A stretch of 64,000 bases of DNA from an uncultured Parabacteroides sp. (GTDB taxonomy: Bacteria; Bacteroidota; Bacteroidia; Bacteroidales; Tannerellaceae), in the NCBI GenBank assembly GCA_900541965.1, contig UQLN01000020.1:1-64000 (forward strand), written 5' to 3'. Position numbers and translations under genes: made by a program. Shown here piece after piece: positions 28,368-36,366 of this stretch (the first letter of the stretch is position 1; the number at the start of each line of letters is the position of its first letter). Below the pieces are notes generated by a model, which saw only the letters and a program-made list of their open reading frames with translations, made no database searches and was not told where the DNA came from.

Positions 28368-29555
28368 TTATTTAATCAGATTATGATTTTTGAATACTTT
28401 GTGAATCGCTTCCAAAGCATAATCAAGTTGTTCTTTGGTATGTGTAGCCATTAAAGAGAAGCGGATTAACGTATCTTCCGGTGCTACAGCAGGTGAAACA
28501 ACCGGGTTGACGAAGATACCTGCTTCAAACAATTCCTTAACAATAAGGAAAGTCAAGTCATTGTCGCGGATAAACAACGGGATAATCGGAGTTGATGTAT
28601 GGCCGATTTCACAACCCATATTGCGGAAACCATCCAAAGCGTAGTGTGTCAGATCCCATAAATGTTCGATACGTTCAGGTTCCTGCAGCATTATATCGAG
28701 TGCTGCACTGGCAGCAGCTGTTGCCGACGGAGTGTTGCTGGCACTGAAGATATATGAACGTGAGTTATGACGAAGATAATTGATCGTATCTTTATCTGAA
28801 GCGATAAAACCACCTATGGAAGCAAGCGATTTACTGAATGTACCCATAATCAGGTCTACATCATCTGTAACACCAAAATGATTACAAGTACCGCGTCCAT
28901 GGTCTCCCAATACTCCCAAGCCGTGAGCTTCGTCTACCATAATGCTTGCGTTATATTTCTTTGCTAAAGCAACAATTTCAGGAAGTTTGGCAACGTCACC
29001 TTCCATACTGAATACACCATCGATAACGATTAGTTTCACCTTGTCCGGTTCACATTTCTGGAGTTGTTTTTCCAGAGAATCCATATCGTTGTGTTTATAC
29101 TTTAATTTGGTAGAGAAGGATAAGCGGTGACCTTCAATGATGGATGCATGGTCCAATTCATCCCAAAGGATATAATCTTCGCGTCCGGTCAAACAGGAAA
29201 CTACACCTAAATTTACCTGGAAACCTGTGGAATATACAATAGCATCATCTTTTCCTACGAATTCTGCCAATCGTTTTTCCAACTGAATGTGCAAATCCAA
29301 AGTCCCGTTAAGAAAACGCGAACCGGCACAACCTGTACCATATTTTTTTATGGCTGCGATAGCTGCCTCCTTGACTTTCGGGTGGTTTGTCAATCCGAGA
29401 TAGGCATTGGAACCAAACATCAGGACTTTTTTACCACTAATCATTACTTCTGTATCCTGATCGCTTTCAATCATTCTGAAGTAAGGATAAATTCCAGCAG
29501 CCATTGCGCGCTGAGGTGCATCGTACTTTGATAATTTCTCTTGTAACAGTTTCAT
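28368..29555 (-). CDS. spt: Serine palmitoyltransferase, sphingolipid synthesis
   Basis: The 395-residue enzyme belongs to the PLP-dependent alpha-oxoamine synthase family. Motifs: NAYLGLTNHPKVKEAA, GTGCAGSRFLNGT, IVDEAHGLGV-type MVDEAHGLGVLGDHGRG, and the PLP lysine Lys242 in GTFSKSLASIGGF. Related glycine C-acetyltransferases and KAPA synthases share these motifs. The call as serine palmitoyltransferase rests on overall resemblance to the Bacteroides enzyme and the absence of tdh or bio genes nearby. It condenses serine and an acyl thioester to 3-ketosphinganine in the cytoplasm. Divergent from a lipid kinase gene. Confidence 0.85.
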   Translation of the reverse strand: MKLLQEKLSKYDAPQRAMAAGIYPYFRMIESDQDTEVMISGKKVLMFGSNAYLGLTNHPKVKEAAIAAIKKYGTGCAGSRFLNGTLDLHIQLEKRLAEFVGKDDAIVYSTGFQVNLGVVSCLTGREDYILWDELDHASIIEGHRLSFSTKLKYKHNDMDSLEKQLQKCEPDKVKLIVIDGVFSMEGDVAKLPEIVALAKKYNASIMVDEAHGLGVLGDHGRGTCNHFGVTDDVDLIMGTFSKSLASIGGFIASDKDTINYLRHNSRSYIFSASNTPSATAAASAALDIMLQEPERIEHLWDLTHYALDGFRNMGCEIGHTSTPIIPLFIRDNDLTFLIVKELFEAGIFVNPVVSPAVAPEDTLIRFSLMATHTKEQLDYALEAIHKVFKNHNLIK

Positions 29556-29655
29556 ATTATAATAAAGAGAATGATTTTTCTCGCTATATGTTATTCTTAA
29601 AAAGAACTCAGGATTTTAGGCCTGCATATTATCTATGTTTCGGCAAATCCAGCCG

Positions 29656-29663
29656 CAAAAGTA
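29656..29663 (-). promoter_or_regulatory. -7 promoter element of spt
   Basis: TACTTTTG on the minus strand, 101 bp before the spt ATG, fits TAnnTTTG. A long untranslated leader would follow. Confidence 0.45.
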
Positions 29664-29716
29664 GTAAAAAAATAACTTATAGTAGCCTAAATGCTTTAAA
29701 AGTTTTACAAAAGCAT

Positions 29717-29724
29717 TATTTTTG
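29717..29724 (+). promoter_or_regulatory. -7 promoter element of the lipid kinase gene
   Basis: TATTTTTG fits TAnnTTTG, 25 bp before the ATG. It is divergent from the spt promoter, about 54 bp away. Confidence 0.5.
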
Positions 29725-29749
29725 TCTTTTCAAAGTAAGCTAAAAAAGG

Positions 29750-30721
29750 ATGGATAATCATAAAATCAATGTACGTGCAATAATTAACCCTATTTCTGGT
29801 GTTGGCTCAAAAAGGAAAATACCTAAGATGATAGAGAATGCTTTTCGTGATTGCGGTTGTAATCTGGATATTTCTTTTACCGAATATCCTGGTCACGCAA
29901 GCGAATTAACCAGGTTGGCTGTCGAGCAAGGTGCAAATTGCATTATCGCGGTAGGAGGGGATGGGACTGTGAATGAGATAGCTCGTGCTATGATACATTC
30001 GAATGCCGTGCTGGGTATTATACCGAAAGGCTCCGGCAATGGTCTCGCACGGGAGTTGCATATCCCGATAGATGCACGTCGTGCATTGGATTTAATTGTC
30101 AAGGGACATAAAACGACTATCGATTGCTGTAAAGCAAACGGACGTATATTCTTTTGTACATGCGGCGTAGGTTTTGATGCGGCTGTGAGCCAAAAGTTCG
30201 CAGGAGAAAAACGCCGTGGTTCTCTTACCTATATAAAAAATACGGTGGAAGAATATCTGAGCTATAAACCTGAACCTTATGAACTGTTGGTAGATAACCA
30301 AACAATCAAAGAAAAAGCTTTTTTGGTAGCTTGTGGAAATGCATCCCAATATGGTAATAATGCATTTATTGCTCCTCATGCAAATATACAGGATGGTAAA
30401 ATGGATATAACCATATTGTCTCCTTTTACTCCTTTGGATATAGCTCCATTAGCGATTCAGTTATTCACCAAGCAAATAGACCGTAATAGTAAAATAAAGA
30501 CTTTTAAGGGACAATCCGTTACGATAATCCGCCAAAAGCCGGGTGTAATGCATCTGGATGGTGAGCCTGTTATGGCCGATAGTAAGATTGAAATCTCTAT
30601 CATCCCTAAATCATTGAATGTTTTTACCCCGGAAACCGTATCCTTCACTGAAGAAGTTCACAACCTGTTTGGAGAAGTATCCCGTTTCTTTGATAAAAAT
30701 CTCCCTTACATCTTCAGATAA
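29750..30721 (+). CDS. Diacylglycerol kinase catalytic-domain lipid kinase
   Basis: The 323-residue protein has the DAGK/sphingosine kinase fold: INPISGVGSKRKIP near residues 12-25, the nucleotide motif VGGDGTVNEIA near 67-77, and GSGNGLARELHIP near 92-104. The C-terminal beta-sandwich ends with MHLDGEPVMADSKIEI. These kinases phosphorylate diacylglycerol, ceramide or sphingoid bases. Divergent placement beside serine palmitoyltransferase makes a sphingolipid substrate attractive, but this is inference. Its 3' end overlaps convergent trmN6 by 16 bp. Confidence 0.88.
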   Translation: MDNHKINVRAIINPISGVGSKRKIPKMIENAFRDCGCNLDISFTEYPGHASELTRLAVEQGANCIIAVGGDGTVNEIARAMIHSNAVLGIIPKGSGNGLARELHIPIDARRALDLIVKGHKTTIDCCKANGRIFFCTCGVGFDAAVSQKFAGEKRRGSLTYIKNTVEEYLSYKPEPYELLVDNQTIKEKAFLVACGNASQYGNNAFIAPHANIQDGKMDITILSPFTPLDIAPLAIQLFTKQIDRNSKIKTFKGQSVTIIRQKPGVMHLDGEPVMADSKIEISIIPKSLNVFTPETVSFTEEVHNLFGEVSRFFDKNLPYIFR

Positions 30722-31416
30722 AAATCTTTTGTCAGAGATATATAGTCTTTGGTGTATTGGTGACGGGCTTCTTCTATAACTAACTTTTCTGTGGTCAAAG
30801 AGTTGGGCGATTCCGAAAGTTCAACAAGGAAACGTTTGGGAGAAGCCCCGGGTACAGGTATGATATCCGTCCTTTTGTTTATATATAAGTTGTTCTCTTT
30901 TGCTATGGTGGATAAATAATCCAATTGTTCAAAAGGTAAAATTAACGCGATTCGTCCGGAAGATGACAGTAACATTCGGGAGCTTTTGACAAGGTCCGGG
31001 ATTGAGAGTGTATCCGCATGCCGCGCTGTATTCCTGTTTATATTCGGACATTTAAGGGAATTGACAAAATAGGGAGGATTGGATACAATCAGATCATATC
31101 TGCTTGTACATGTAGCGGAATAATTTGTGAAATCCGTATGAATAGTACGAATACGTCCGGCAAAAGGGGAAGCCGCAACATTATCCATCGCTTGTAAGCA
31201 AGCTTCCTTATTTATATCTATCGCATCGATAAGTGCATTGCTCCTTTGTGCAAGCATTAAGGCAATAAGTCCTGTTCCGGTTCCTATGTCCAATATGTTT
31301 TTACATGCTTCCGTATTTGCCCAGGCGCCCAATAGAACACCGTCCGTGCCTACTTTCATCGCACATTTATCGTGGTAGATGGTGAATTGTTTAAACTGAA
31401 AATATGAATTAGCCAT
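30706..31416 (-). CDS. trmN6: tRNA1(Val) (adenine37-N6)-methyltransferase
   Basis: The 236-residue protein opens with FQFKQFTIYHDKCAMKVGTDGVLLGAW, a TrmN6/YfiC hallmark. The SAM motif ILDIGTGTGLIALMLAQR and the catalytic NPPYF (VSNPPYF), typical of N6-adenine methyltransferases, follow. It modifies A37 next to the anticodon. It diverges from lon with a 147-bp gap. Confidence 0.9.
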   Translation of the reverse strand: MANSYFQFKQFTIYHDKCAMKVGTDGVLLGAWANTEACKNILDIGTGTGLIALMLAQRSNALIDAIDINKEACLQAMDNVAASPFAGRIRTIHTDFTNYSATCTSRYDLIVSNPPYFVNSLKCPNINRNTARHADTLSIPDLVKSSRMLLSSSGRIALILPFEQLDYLSTIAKENNLYINKRTDIIPVPGASPKRFLVELSESPNSLTTEKLVIEEARHQYTKDYISLTKDFYLKM

Positions 31417-31437
31417 GCTTTTTTATAATGTCGGCTG

Positions 31438-31445
31438 CAAATGTA
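31438..31445 (-). promoter_or_regulatory. -7 promoter element of trmN6
   Basis: TACATTTG on the minus strand fits TAnnTTTG, 21 bp before the trmN6 ATG. Confidence 0.45.
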
Positions 31446-31467
31446 GTCAGATATGAGTTAAAAACAT

Positions 31468-31489
31468 TAACTTTGGCACGATTATTGAA
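31468..31489 (+). promoter_or_regulatory. Composite lon promoter: TAnnTTTG box overlapping a sigma-54-like element
   Basis: TAACTTTG (31468-31475) fits the housekeeping -7 box. Overlapping it, TTGGCACG (31473-31480) and TTGAA (31485-31489) resemble the sigma-54 -24/-12 element, with GG and G(A) separated by ten bases; the final C of the -12 GC is A. Either or both could drive lon. Confidence 0.4.
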
Positions 31490-31563
31490 TAGACACAATA
31501 TAATGTATAATAGTTTAGAAGAATGGCTGTATTAAACAGGCTTGACAGATTTGGGAGTAATAT

Positions 31564-34026
31564 ATGAAGAAAGATAAGATAACAATGTTCGCTGAAGAGG
31601 TGTACAATGACTTGGAAGATAATATAGGTATTGTAATGCCTATTTTAACGGATTGTGATGTAGATGAGGATTTTACGGAAGGAGTAGATAAAGTGGGAGA
31701 AGAACTGCCTATATTACCGCTTCGTAATATGGTATTATTTCCGGGTGTAGCTATGCCTGTTATGGTTGGGCGCTCTAAATCCATGCGCCTGATAAAGGAG
31801 GCTTCCCATAAGAAAAAATTAATAGGTGTTGTTTGTCAACGGGATATGGAAACAGATGATCCTGACTTTAAGGATTTGTATCCGGTTGGAGTAGTCGCAG
31901 AAATTGTGCGTCTTCTGGAAATGCCGAATGGTACGACAACTGCTATTCTTCAGGGTAAAAAACGCTTTGAATTGAAAGAGTTGACCTCTGTGGAACCCTT
32001 CCTGGTCGGTAAGATTTCTATGTTGGAAGATAAAATGCCTGCCAAAAATGATAAAGAGTTTGAGGCTTTGACTTCTACTATCAAAGACTTGACAATCAAA
32101 ATGATTTCGGCAAATGCGGAACCTCCTCGCGATTTGATATTTTCAATAAAGAACAATAAGAATATTATTTATCTGATCAATTTTGCGTGCAGTAATATAC
32201 CTACCGGGGCAGCAGAGAAACAGGACTTATTGTTGATAGGTGACTTGAAAGACCGTGCTTACCGGTTATTGTTTATTCTGAATCGTGAATATCAGCTAAT
32301 AGAATTGAAGGCTGCTATTCAGATGAAGACGCATGAAGATATCAATCAGCAACAGAAAGAGTATTTCCTTCAACAGCAGATAAAAACAATTCAGGAAGAA
32401 TTGGGTGGAAATATCAATGAATTAGAGATTAGAGAGTTGCGTGAAAAGGCAGCCAAAAAGAAATGGTCTTCAAATGTTGCTGAGATTTTCGAAAAGGAAG
32501 TACGCAAGTTGGAGCGTCTGCATCCGCAATCTCCTGACTTTTCAATCCAGACCCAATATGTACAGAATATTGTAAATCTGCCTTGGAACGAGTACAGCAA
32601 AGATAACTTCAATCTGGCGCATGCCCAAAAAGTATTGGACCGTGACCATTTCGGATTGGAGAAGGTAAAAGAACGTATCATAGAACATCTTGCAGTTTTG
32701 AAATTGAAGGGGGATATGAAATCTCCGATTATTTGCCTGTATGGTCCTCCGGGAGTTGGTAAGACATCACTGGGTAAATCTATTGCAGAGTCTCTGAATC
32801 GTAAATATGTCAGGGTTTCATTAGGCGGTTTGCATGATGAAGCGGAAATACGTGGACATCGCCGTACTTATATAGGTGCAATGTCCGGGCGTATTATCCA
32901 GAACTTACAAAAAGCAGGAACATCTAACCCTGTGTTTGTACTTGATGAAATAGATAAGATCACAAACGATTTTAAAGGAGACCCGGCTTCTGCTTTGTTG
33001 GAAGTACTTGATCCGGAACAAAATAATGCATTCCATGATAACTATCTGGATATAGATTATGATTTGAGCAAAGTGTTGTTTATCGCTACGGCAAATAACC
33101 TGAATACAATATCCCAACCTTTACTGGATCGTATGGAACTGATAGAGGTTAGTGGCTATATCATGGAAGAAAAGGTAGAGATTGCTGCCCGGCATTTAGT
33201 TCCGAAGCAACAGGAAGCACATGGTATACCGAAGGGAAAAGTAAAGTTCCAGAAAAAAACTTTGCAAGCAATTGTAGAATCGTATACCCGTGAAAGCGGA
33301 GTCCGCGAACTGGATAAGAAGATTGCTAAAGTCATGCGTAAGTTGGCTCGTAAAATGGCAGCGGATGAACCGGTTCCTGCTCAAATTCGTCCTGAAGACT
33401 TACATGAGTATTTAGGTGCGGTAGAATATACCAAAGATAAATATCAGGGAAATGAATATGCAGGAGTTGTTACTGGGTTGGCATGGACTGCCGTAGGTGG
33501 GGAAATCCTTTTTGTAGAAACCAGTTTGAGCAAAGGAAAAGGCTCCAAGCTGACATTAACCGGTAACTTAGGGGATGTCATGAAAGAATCTGCCATGTTG
33601 GCACTTGAATATATTCATGCACATGCATCTCAATTTAAAATTCCGGAAGAGTTATTCGAGAGCTGGAATGTGCATATTCATGTACCGGAGGGGGCAATAC
33701 CTAAAGATGGCCCGAGTGCCGGTATAACAATGGTCACTTCATTAGTGTCTGCATTTACCCAGCGTAAGGTAAAAAGTAATCTGGCTATGACAGGGGAAAT
33801 TACCTTGCGTGGAAAAGTATTGCCGGTAGGAGGAATCAAGGAGAAGATTCTTGCGGCTAAACGTGCAGGCATCAAAGAATTGATTCTCTGTAAAGAAAAC
33901 CAGAAAGATATTGATGAAATTAAACCGGAGTATCTGAAAGGCTTGAACTTTCACTATGTTGAGGATATTCGCCAGGTGGTTGATTTGGCTTTGTTGAGGG
34001 AGAAAGTAGCAAATCCTTTGTTTTAA
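31564..34026 (+). CDS. lon: ATP-dependent protease Lon
   Basis: The 820-residue protein is a complete LonA. An acidic N-terminal extension (about 1-45) precedes the substrate-binding domain (ELPILPLRNMVLFPGVAMPV). The AAA+ domain has Walker A GPPGVGKT from residue 394 and Walker B FVLDEIDKI. The protease domain has Ser718 in DGPSAG and Lys761 in GIKEKILAAK. It degrades misfolded and regulatory proteins in the cytoplasm. It is monocistronic, with its own terminator 31 bp downstream. Confidence 0.98.
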   Translation: MKKDKITMFAEEVYNDLEDNIGIVMPILTDCDVDEDFTEGVDKVGEELPILPLRNMVLFPGVAMPVMVGRSKSMRLIKEASHKKKLIGVVCQRDMETDDPDFKDLYPVGVVAEIVRLLEMPNGTTTAILQGKKRFELKELTSVEPFLVGKISMLEDKMPAKNDKEFEALTSTIKDLTIKMISANAEPPRDLIFSIKNNKNIIYLINFACSNIPTGAAEKQDLLLIGDLKDRAYRLLFILNREYQLIELKAAIQMKTHEDINQQQKEYFLQQQIKTIQEELGGNINELEIRELREKAAKKKWSSNVAEIFEKEVRKLERLHPQSPDFSIQTQYVQNIVNLPWNEYSKDNFNLAHAQKVLDRDHFGLEKVKERIIEHLAVLKLKGDMKSPIICLYGPPGVGKTSLGKSIAESLNRKYVRVSLGGLHDEAEIRGHRRTYIGAMSGRIIQNLQKAGTSNPVFVLDEIDKITNDFKGDPASALLEVLDPEQNNAFHDNYLDIDYDLSKVLFIATANNLNTISQPLLDRMELIEVSGYIMEEKVEIAARHLVPKQQEAHGIPKGKVKFQKKTLQAIVESYTRESGVRELDKKIAKVMRKLARKMAADEPVPAQIRPEDLHEYLGAVEYTKDKYQGNEYAGVVTGLAWTAVGGEILFVETSLSKGKGSKLTLTGNLGDVMKESAMLALEYIHAHASQFKIPEELFESWNVHIHVPEGAIPKDGPSAGITMVTSLVSAFTQRKVKSNLAMTGEITLRGKVLPVGGIKEKILAAKRAGIKELILCKENQKDIDEIKPEYLKGLNFHYVEDIRQVVDLALLREKVANPLF

Positions 34027-34056
34027 GTAAGTTATTGCATTGGGAATATATATAAG

Positions 34057-34088
34057 AAAGACTGTCTGTGTTCAGGCGGTCTTTTTTT
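34057..34088 (+). terminator. Rho-independent terminator after lon
   Basis: AAAGACTGTCTG (34057-34068), loop TGTT and CAGGCGGTCTTT (34073-34084) pair over 12 bp with two G-T wobbles, followed by a run of T. Confidence 0.88.
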
Positions 34089-34230
34089 GTGTATTTTAAA
34101 ATGTAAGCGTTTTGCGTTATATGCTAACACTTTGATGGGGTAAAGGCTTTTGTGCTGACGTTGAATCTATGAATGAAAGGCTTTTTAGGCTAAATAGGAG
34201 TCTTTTTTACGTTGAAAAAGGGGTATTTCT

Positions 34231-34404
34231 CTACTATCCGGAACCTATTTTCTACTATTTTTCGCATATTTCCAGTTATCTCTGCAACTAATTCCAACTA
34301 TTTGTGCACTTAAATACAACTATCCGCGCGGATAAAACATGTATGTTTTGACTTTAAAGCATATATGTTTTGAAATTGAACCATGTATGCTTTACTTTTA
34401 GGTG
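34231..34404. repeat. Array B: degenerate 21-22-bp periodic array, about eight units
   Basis: Units begin at 34231, 34252, 34273, 34295, 34317, 34338, 34360 and 34382. The first five open with CTACTAT, CTACTAT, CAGTTAT, CAACTAT and CAACTAT; the last three with CATGTATG, CATATATG and CATGTATG followed by TTTTGA or similar. Unit five contains the perfect palindrome TATCCGCGCGGATA (34321-34334). The sequence drifts along the array while the spacing holds. It lies between the lon terminator and the tRNA-Ser terminator, outside any gene. Confidence 0.65.
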
Positions 34405-34816
34405 CTATCGGGCAGAAGCTCAATCCTGGAATGTTAAGAAAACCGAGCCTTACGCAGATACCAAATAGATTGTTATTTCTCTCCAAAAACGATCATATGA
34501 TTAGGTGCGGATGATACGGAAAACGTGAATTAAGAAACAAGTAACATGTATTAATCTATGTTTTCAATATGATCTGTGCCTGATAAAAAAATATCCGCCT
34601 CTTTATCTAATTGTTAGCATTATGTCACCTGTGTCAACAAATTGATAAAGCTTAACTCCGGGAGAGTCGCGTATTTATATCGATTCTCGAATAGTCATCC
34701 ATGCAAGATGCTCAAGAATAGGGTATTTTGTCATTTTGATATTTTGACAAAAGTAAGTAGATAATATGATCCATGTATCCTCTATAGCCGGTTTTGGTAT
34801 GATTTTGTACTAAAAC
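34405..34816. other. Intergenic region without recognisable genes
   Basis: About 410 bp between array B and the tRNA-Ser terminator carry no credible open frame. The only structure seen is an 8-bp inverted repeat, TTTTGTCA (34726-34733) with TGACAAAA (34745-34752). Transcripts converge here from both sides and should stop before it. Confidence 0.5.
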
Positions 34817-34848
34817 AAAAAAGCTACCAATCAAATTGGTAGCTTTTT
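34817..34848 (-). terminator. Rho-independent terminator after tRNA-Ser
   Basis: AAAAGCTACCAAT-type arm (34818-34831) pairs with ATTGGTAGCTTTT (34835-34847). On the minus strand the stem is followed by TTTTTTG. It lies just past the tRNA 3' end. Confidence 0.85.
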
Positions 34849-34851
34849 ATG

Positions 34852-34938
34852 CGGAAGCTGGGGGATTCGAACCCCCGGTACGGTTACCCGTACGACAGTT
34901 TAGCAAACTGTTGGTTTCAGCCACTCACCCAAACTTCC
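34852..34938 (-). tRNA. tRNA-Ser (GCT)
   Basis: An 87-nt tRNA reads on the minus strand. The acceptor strands are GGAAGTT (34938-34932) and AGCTTCC (34859-34853) with discriminator G at 34852. The anticodon loop TTGCTAA gives anticodon GCT. A long variable arm (GTACGGGTAACCGTAC) and T arm GGGGGTTCGAATCCCCC follow. The long variable arm is characteristic of serine tRNA. CCA is not encoded. Confidence 0.95.
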
Positions 34939-35217
34939 TTGAGTTTTGCGCTTCTTCCCTAGAATTGCGCTGCAAAGATATGCTTATATTTCTGAATAAA
35001 CAAAGCTTTTTAAGGATATTTTTTGATAAAAAACCACTTTGTAACGCAGTTCCTTGGCAATCAATGTATTTCTGCTTTGAATATATTTATGGGGATTTCT
35101 TAAAAGTATCCGGATAATAGAAGTCCTTTAAAATTAAGTATGAGTAGACTATATATCTATGGGAAAAAGATATTAATTTTGCTCCTCATTCTGACATTCA
35201 GTATATTATTAACAGAT

Positions 35218-36261
35218 ATGAGTGAAAAGAAGTTGCCTAAGCGCACGATTATCATAGGATTACTTTCTGTTTGCCTGTTTTTGTTGGCAGGAACAGCGTT
35301 TTGGGGATACCGTTTTGTTCTCGCCCCAAATTTTGAATTATCAAAGACCGTATATGTATTCGTAGACCGGGAGAAAGACTTTTCCGATTTATGCCGCCAG
35401 TTGCAGGATTCGGCAGGTTGTTTGCGTCCGGGTAGTTTTAAGTTGTTGGCAGGAATGCTGGAATATCCGGAGAATATGCGGACCGGACGGTATGCCGTAC
35501 ATCCCGGAATGAATAACCTCAAATTATTGAATGACCTGCGTCGTGGTCATCAAGCAGCAACAAAGCTGACCTTTAATAACATCCGTTTTAAAAAAGATCT
35601 TGCAGAACGGTTAAGTGAGCAGTTAATGGTAAAAGAGGATGAAATACTGGCGTTATTGAATGATTCCGCCTATTGCGCCTCTTTAGGATTTACCACAGAA
35701 ACGATTAATGCCCTTTTTATACCCAACACCTACGAAGTTTATTGGAATATCCCGGCGGATAAACTTATGCAGCGTATGAAACGGGAGTATAATGCTTTCT
35801 GGACGCCGGCCCGTCTTGATAAAGCCAAAGTAATCGGACTTACCCCCGTGGAAGTGGCTACCCTTGCCTCTATAGTAGAAGAAGAAACTGCAGCGCCGGA
35901 TGAATATCCCATAGTTGCCGGTTTGTATCTCAACCGTCTGCACCGGGGAATACCTTTGCAGGCCGATCCCACAGTGAAATTTGCCATAGGCGATTTTTCG
36001 CTGCAACGGATTTTGTTTGAACATCTTGAAATCGATTCACCTTACAATACATATAAGTATGCAGGTCTTCCTCCGGGACCGCTCCGCATTCCTACAATCA
36101 AAGGATTGGATGCCGTATTAAATTATATGCAGCACAATTATCTTTATATGTGTGCCAAGGAAGATTTTTCAGGCAGGCACAATTTTGCGGCAACACTGGC
36201 AGAACATAATCGCAATGCCAATCGTTACCGGGCGGAACTGAACCGGAGAGGAATCAGGTAG
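35218..36261 (+). CDS. mltG: Endolytic murein transglycosylase MltG (YceG-like)
   Basis: From the ATG at 35218 (MSEKKLPKRT) the protein has 347 residues with one N-terminal membrane helix (about 10-30). An ATG at 35140 would add an unlikely second helix. The YceG domain carries LASIVEEETAAPDEYPIVAGLYLNRL, including the catalytic Glu of SIVEEE, LQADPTVKFA and the C-terminal HNFAATLAEHNRNANRYR. It cleaves nascent glycan strands near the inner membrane and probably sets glycan length. Confidence 0.95.
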   Translation: MSEKKLPKRTIIIGLLSVCLFLLAGTAFWGYRFVLAPNFELSKTVYVFVDREKDFSDLCRQLQDSAGCLRPGSFKLLAGMLEYPENMRTGRYAVHPGMNNLKLLNDLRRGHQAATKLTFNNIRFKKDLAERLSEQLMVKEDEILALLNDSAYCASLGFTTETINALFIPNTYEVYWNIPADKLMQRMKREYNAFWTPARLDKAKVIGLTPVEVATLASIVEEETAAPDEYPIVAGLYLNRLHRGIPLQADPTVKFAIGDFSLQRILFEHLEIDSPYNTYKYAGLPPGPLRIPTIKGLDAVLNYMQHNYLYMCAKEDFSGRHNFAATLAEHNRNANRYRAELNRRGIR

Positions 36262-36292
36262 AACCAACCGGATGAAGAATATCCGTTTAGCT

Positions 36293-36321
36293 TTTGTTTT
36301 AGGCTAAAAAAAGTATCTTTG
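36293..36321 (+). promoter_or_regulatory. Promoter of iorAB (-33 TTTG and -7 TATCTTTG)
   Basis: TTTG (36293-36296), a 17-bp spacer and TATCTTTG (36314-36321) match both elements of the Bacteroidetes promoter, 45 bp before the iorA ATG. A weak hairpin (36264-36288) between mltG and this site may end mltG transcripts. Confidence 0.6.
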
Positions 36322-36366
36322 TCAATTGAATAACAGAATTGTATCAATTCAACAAAAAAATATTTC

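Noticed and set aside
28368..29555. Annotation as glycine C-acetyltransferase or 8-amino-7-oxononanoate synthase
   Set aside because: The family is shared, but there is no threonine dehydrogenase or biotin gene nearby and the sequence resembles the Bacteroides sphingolipid enzyme more closely; activity remains to be confirmed.
34836..35117. A 93-codon plus-strand open frame
   Set aside because: It runs through the tRNA-Ser gene and its flank, so it is a chance frame opposite a structural RNA.
36262..36290. Terminator after mltG
   Set aside because: AACCGGAT/ATCCGTT is short and imperfect with only a broken T run, so I mention it under the iorAB promoter rather than calling it.
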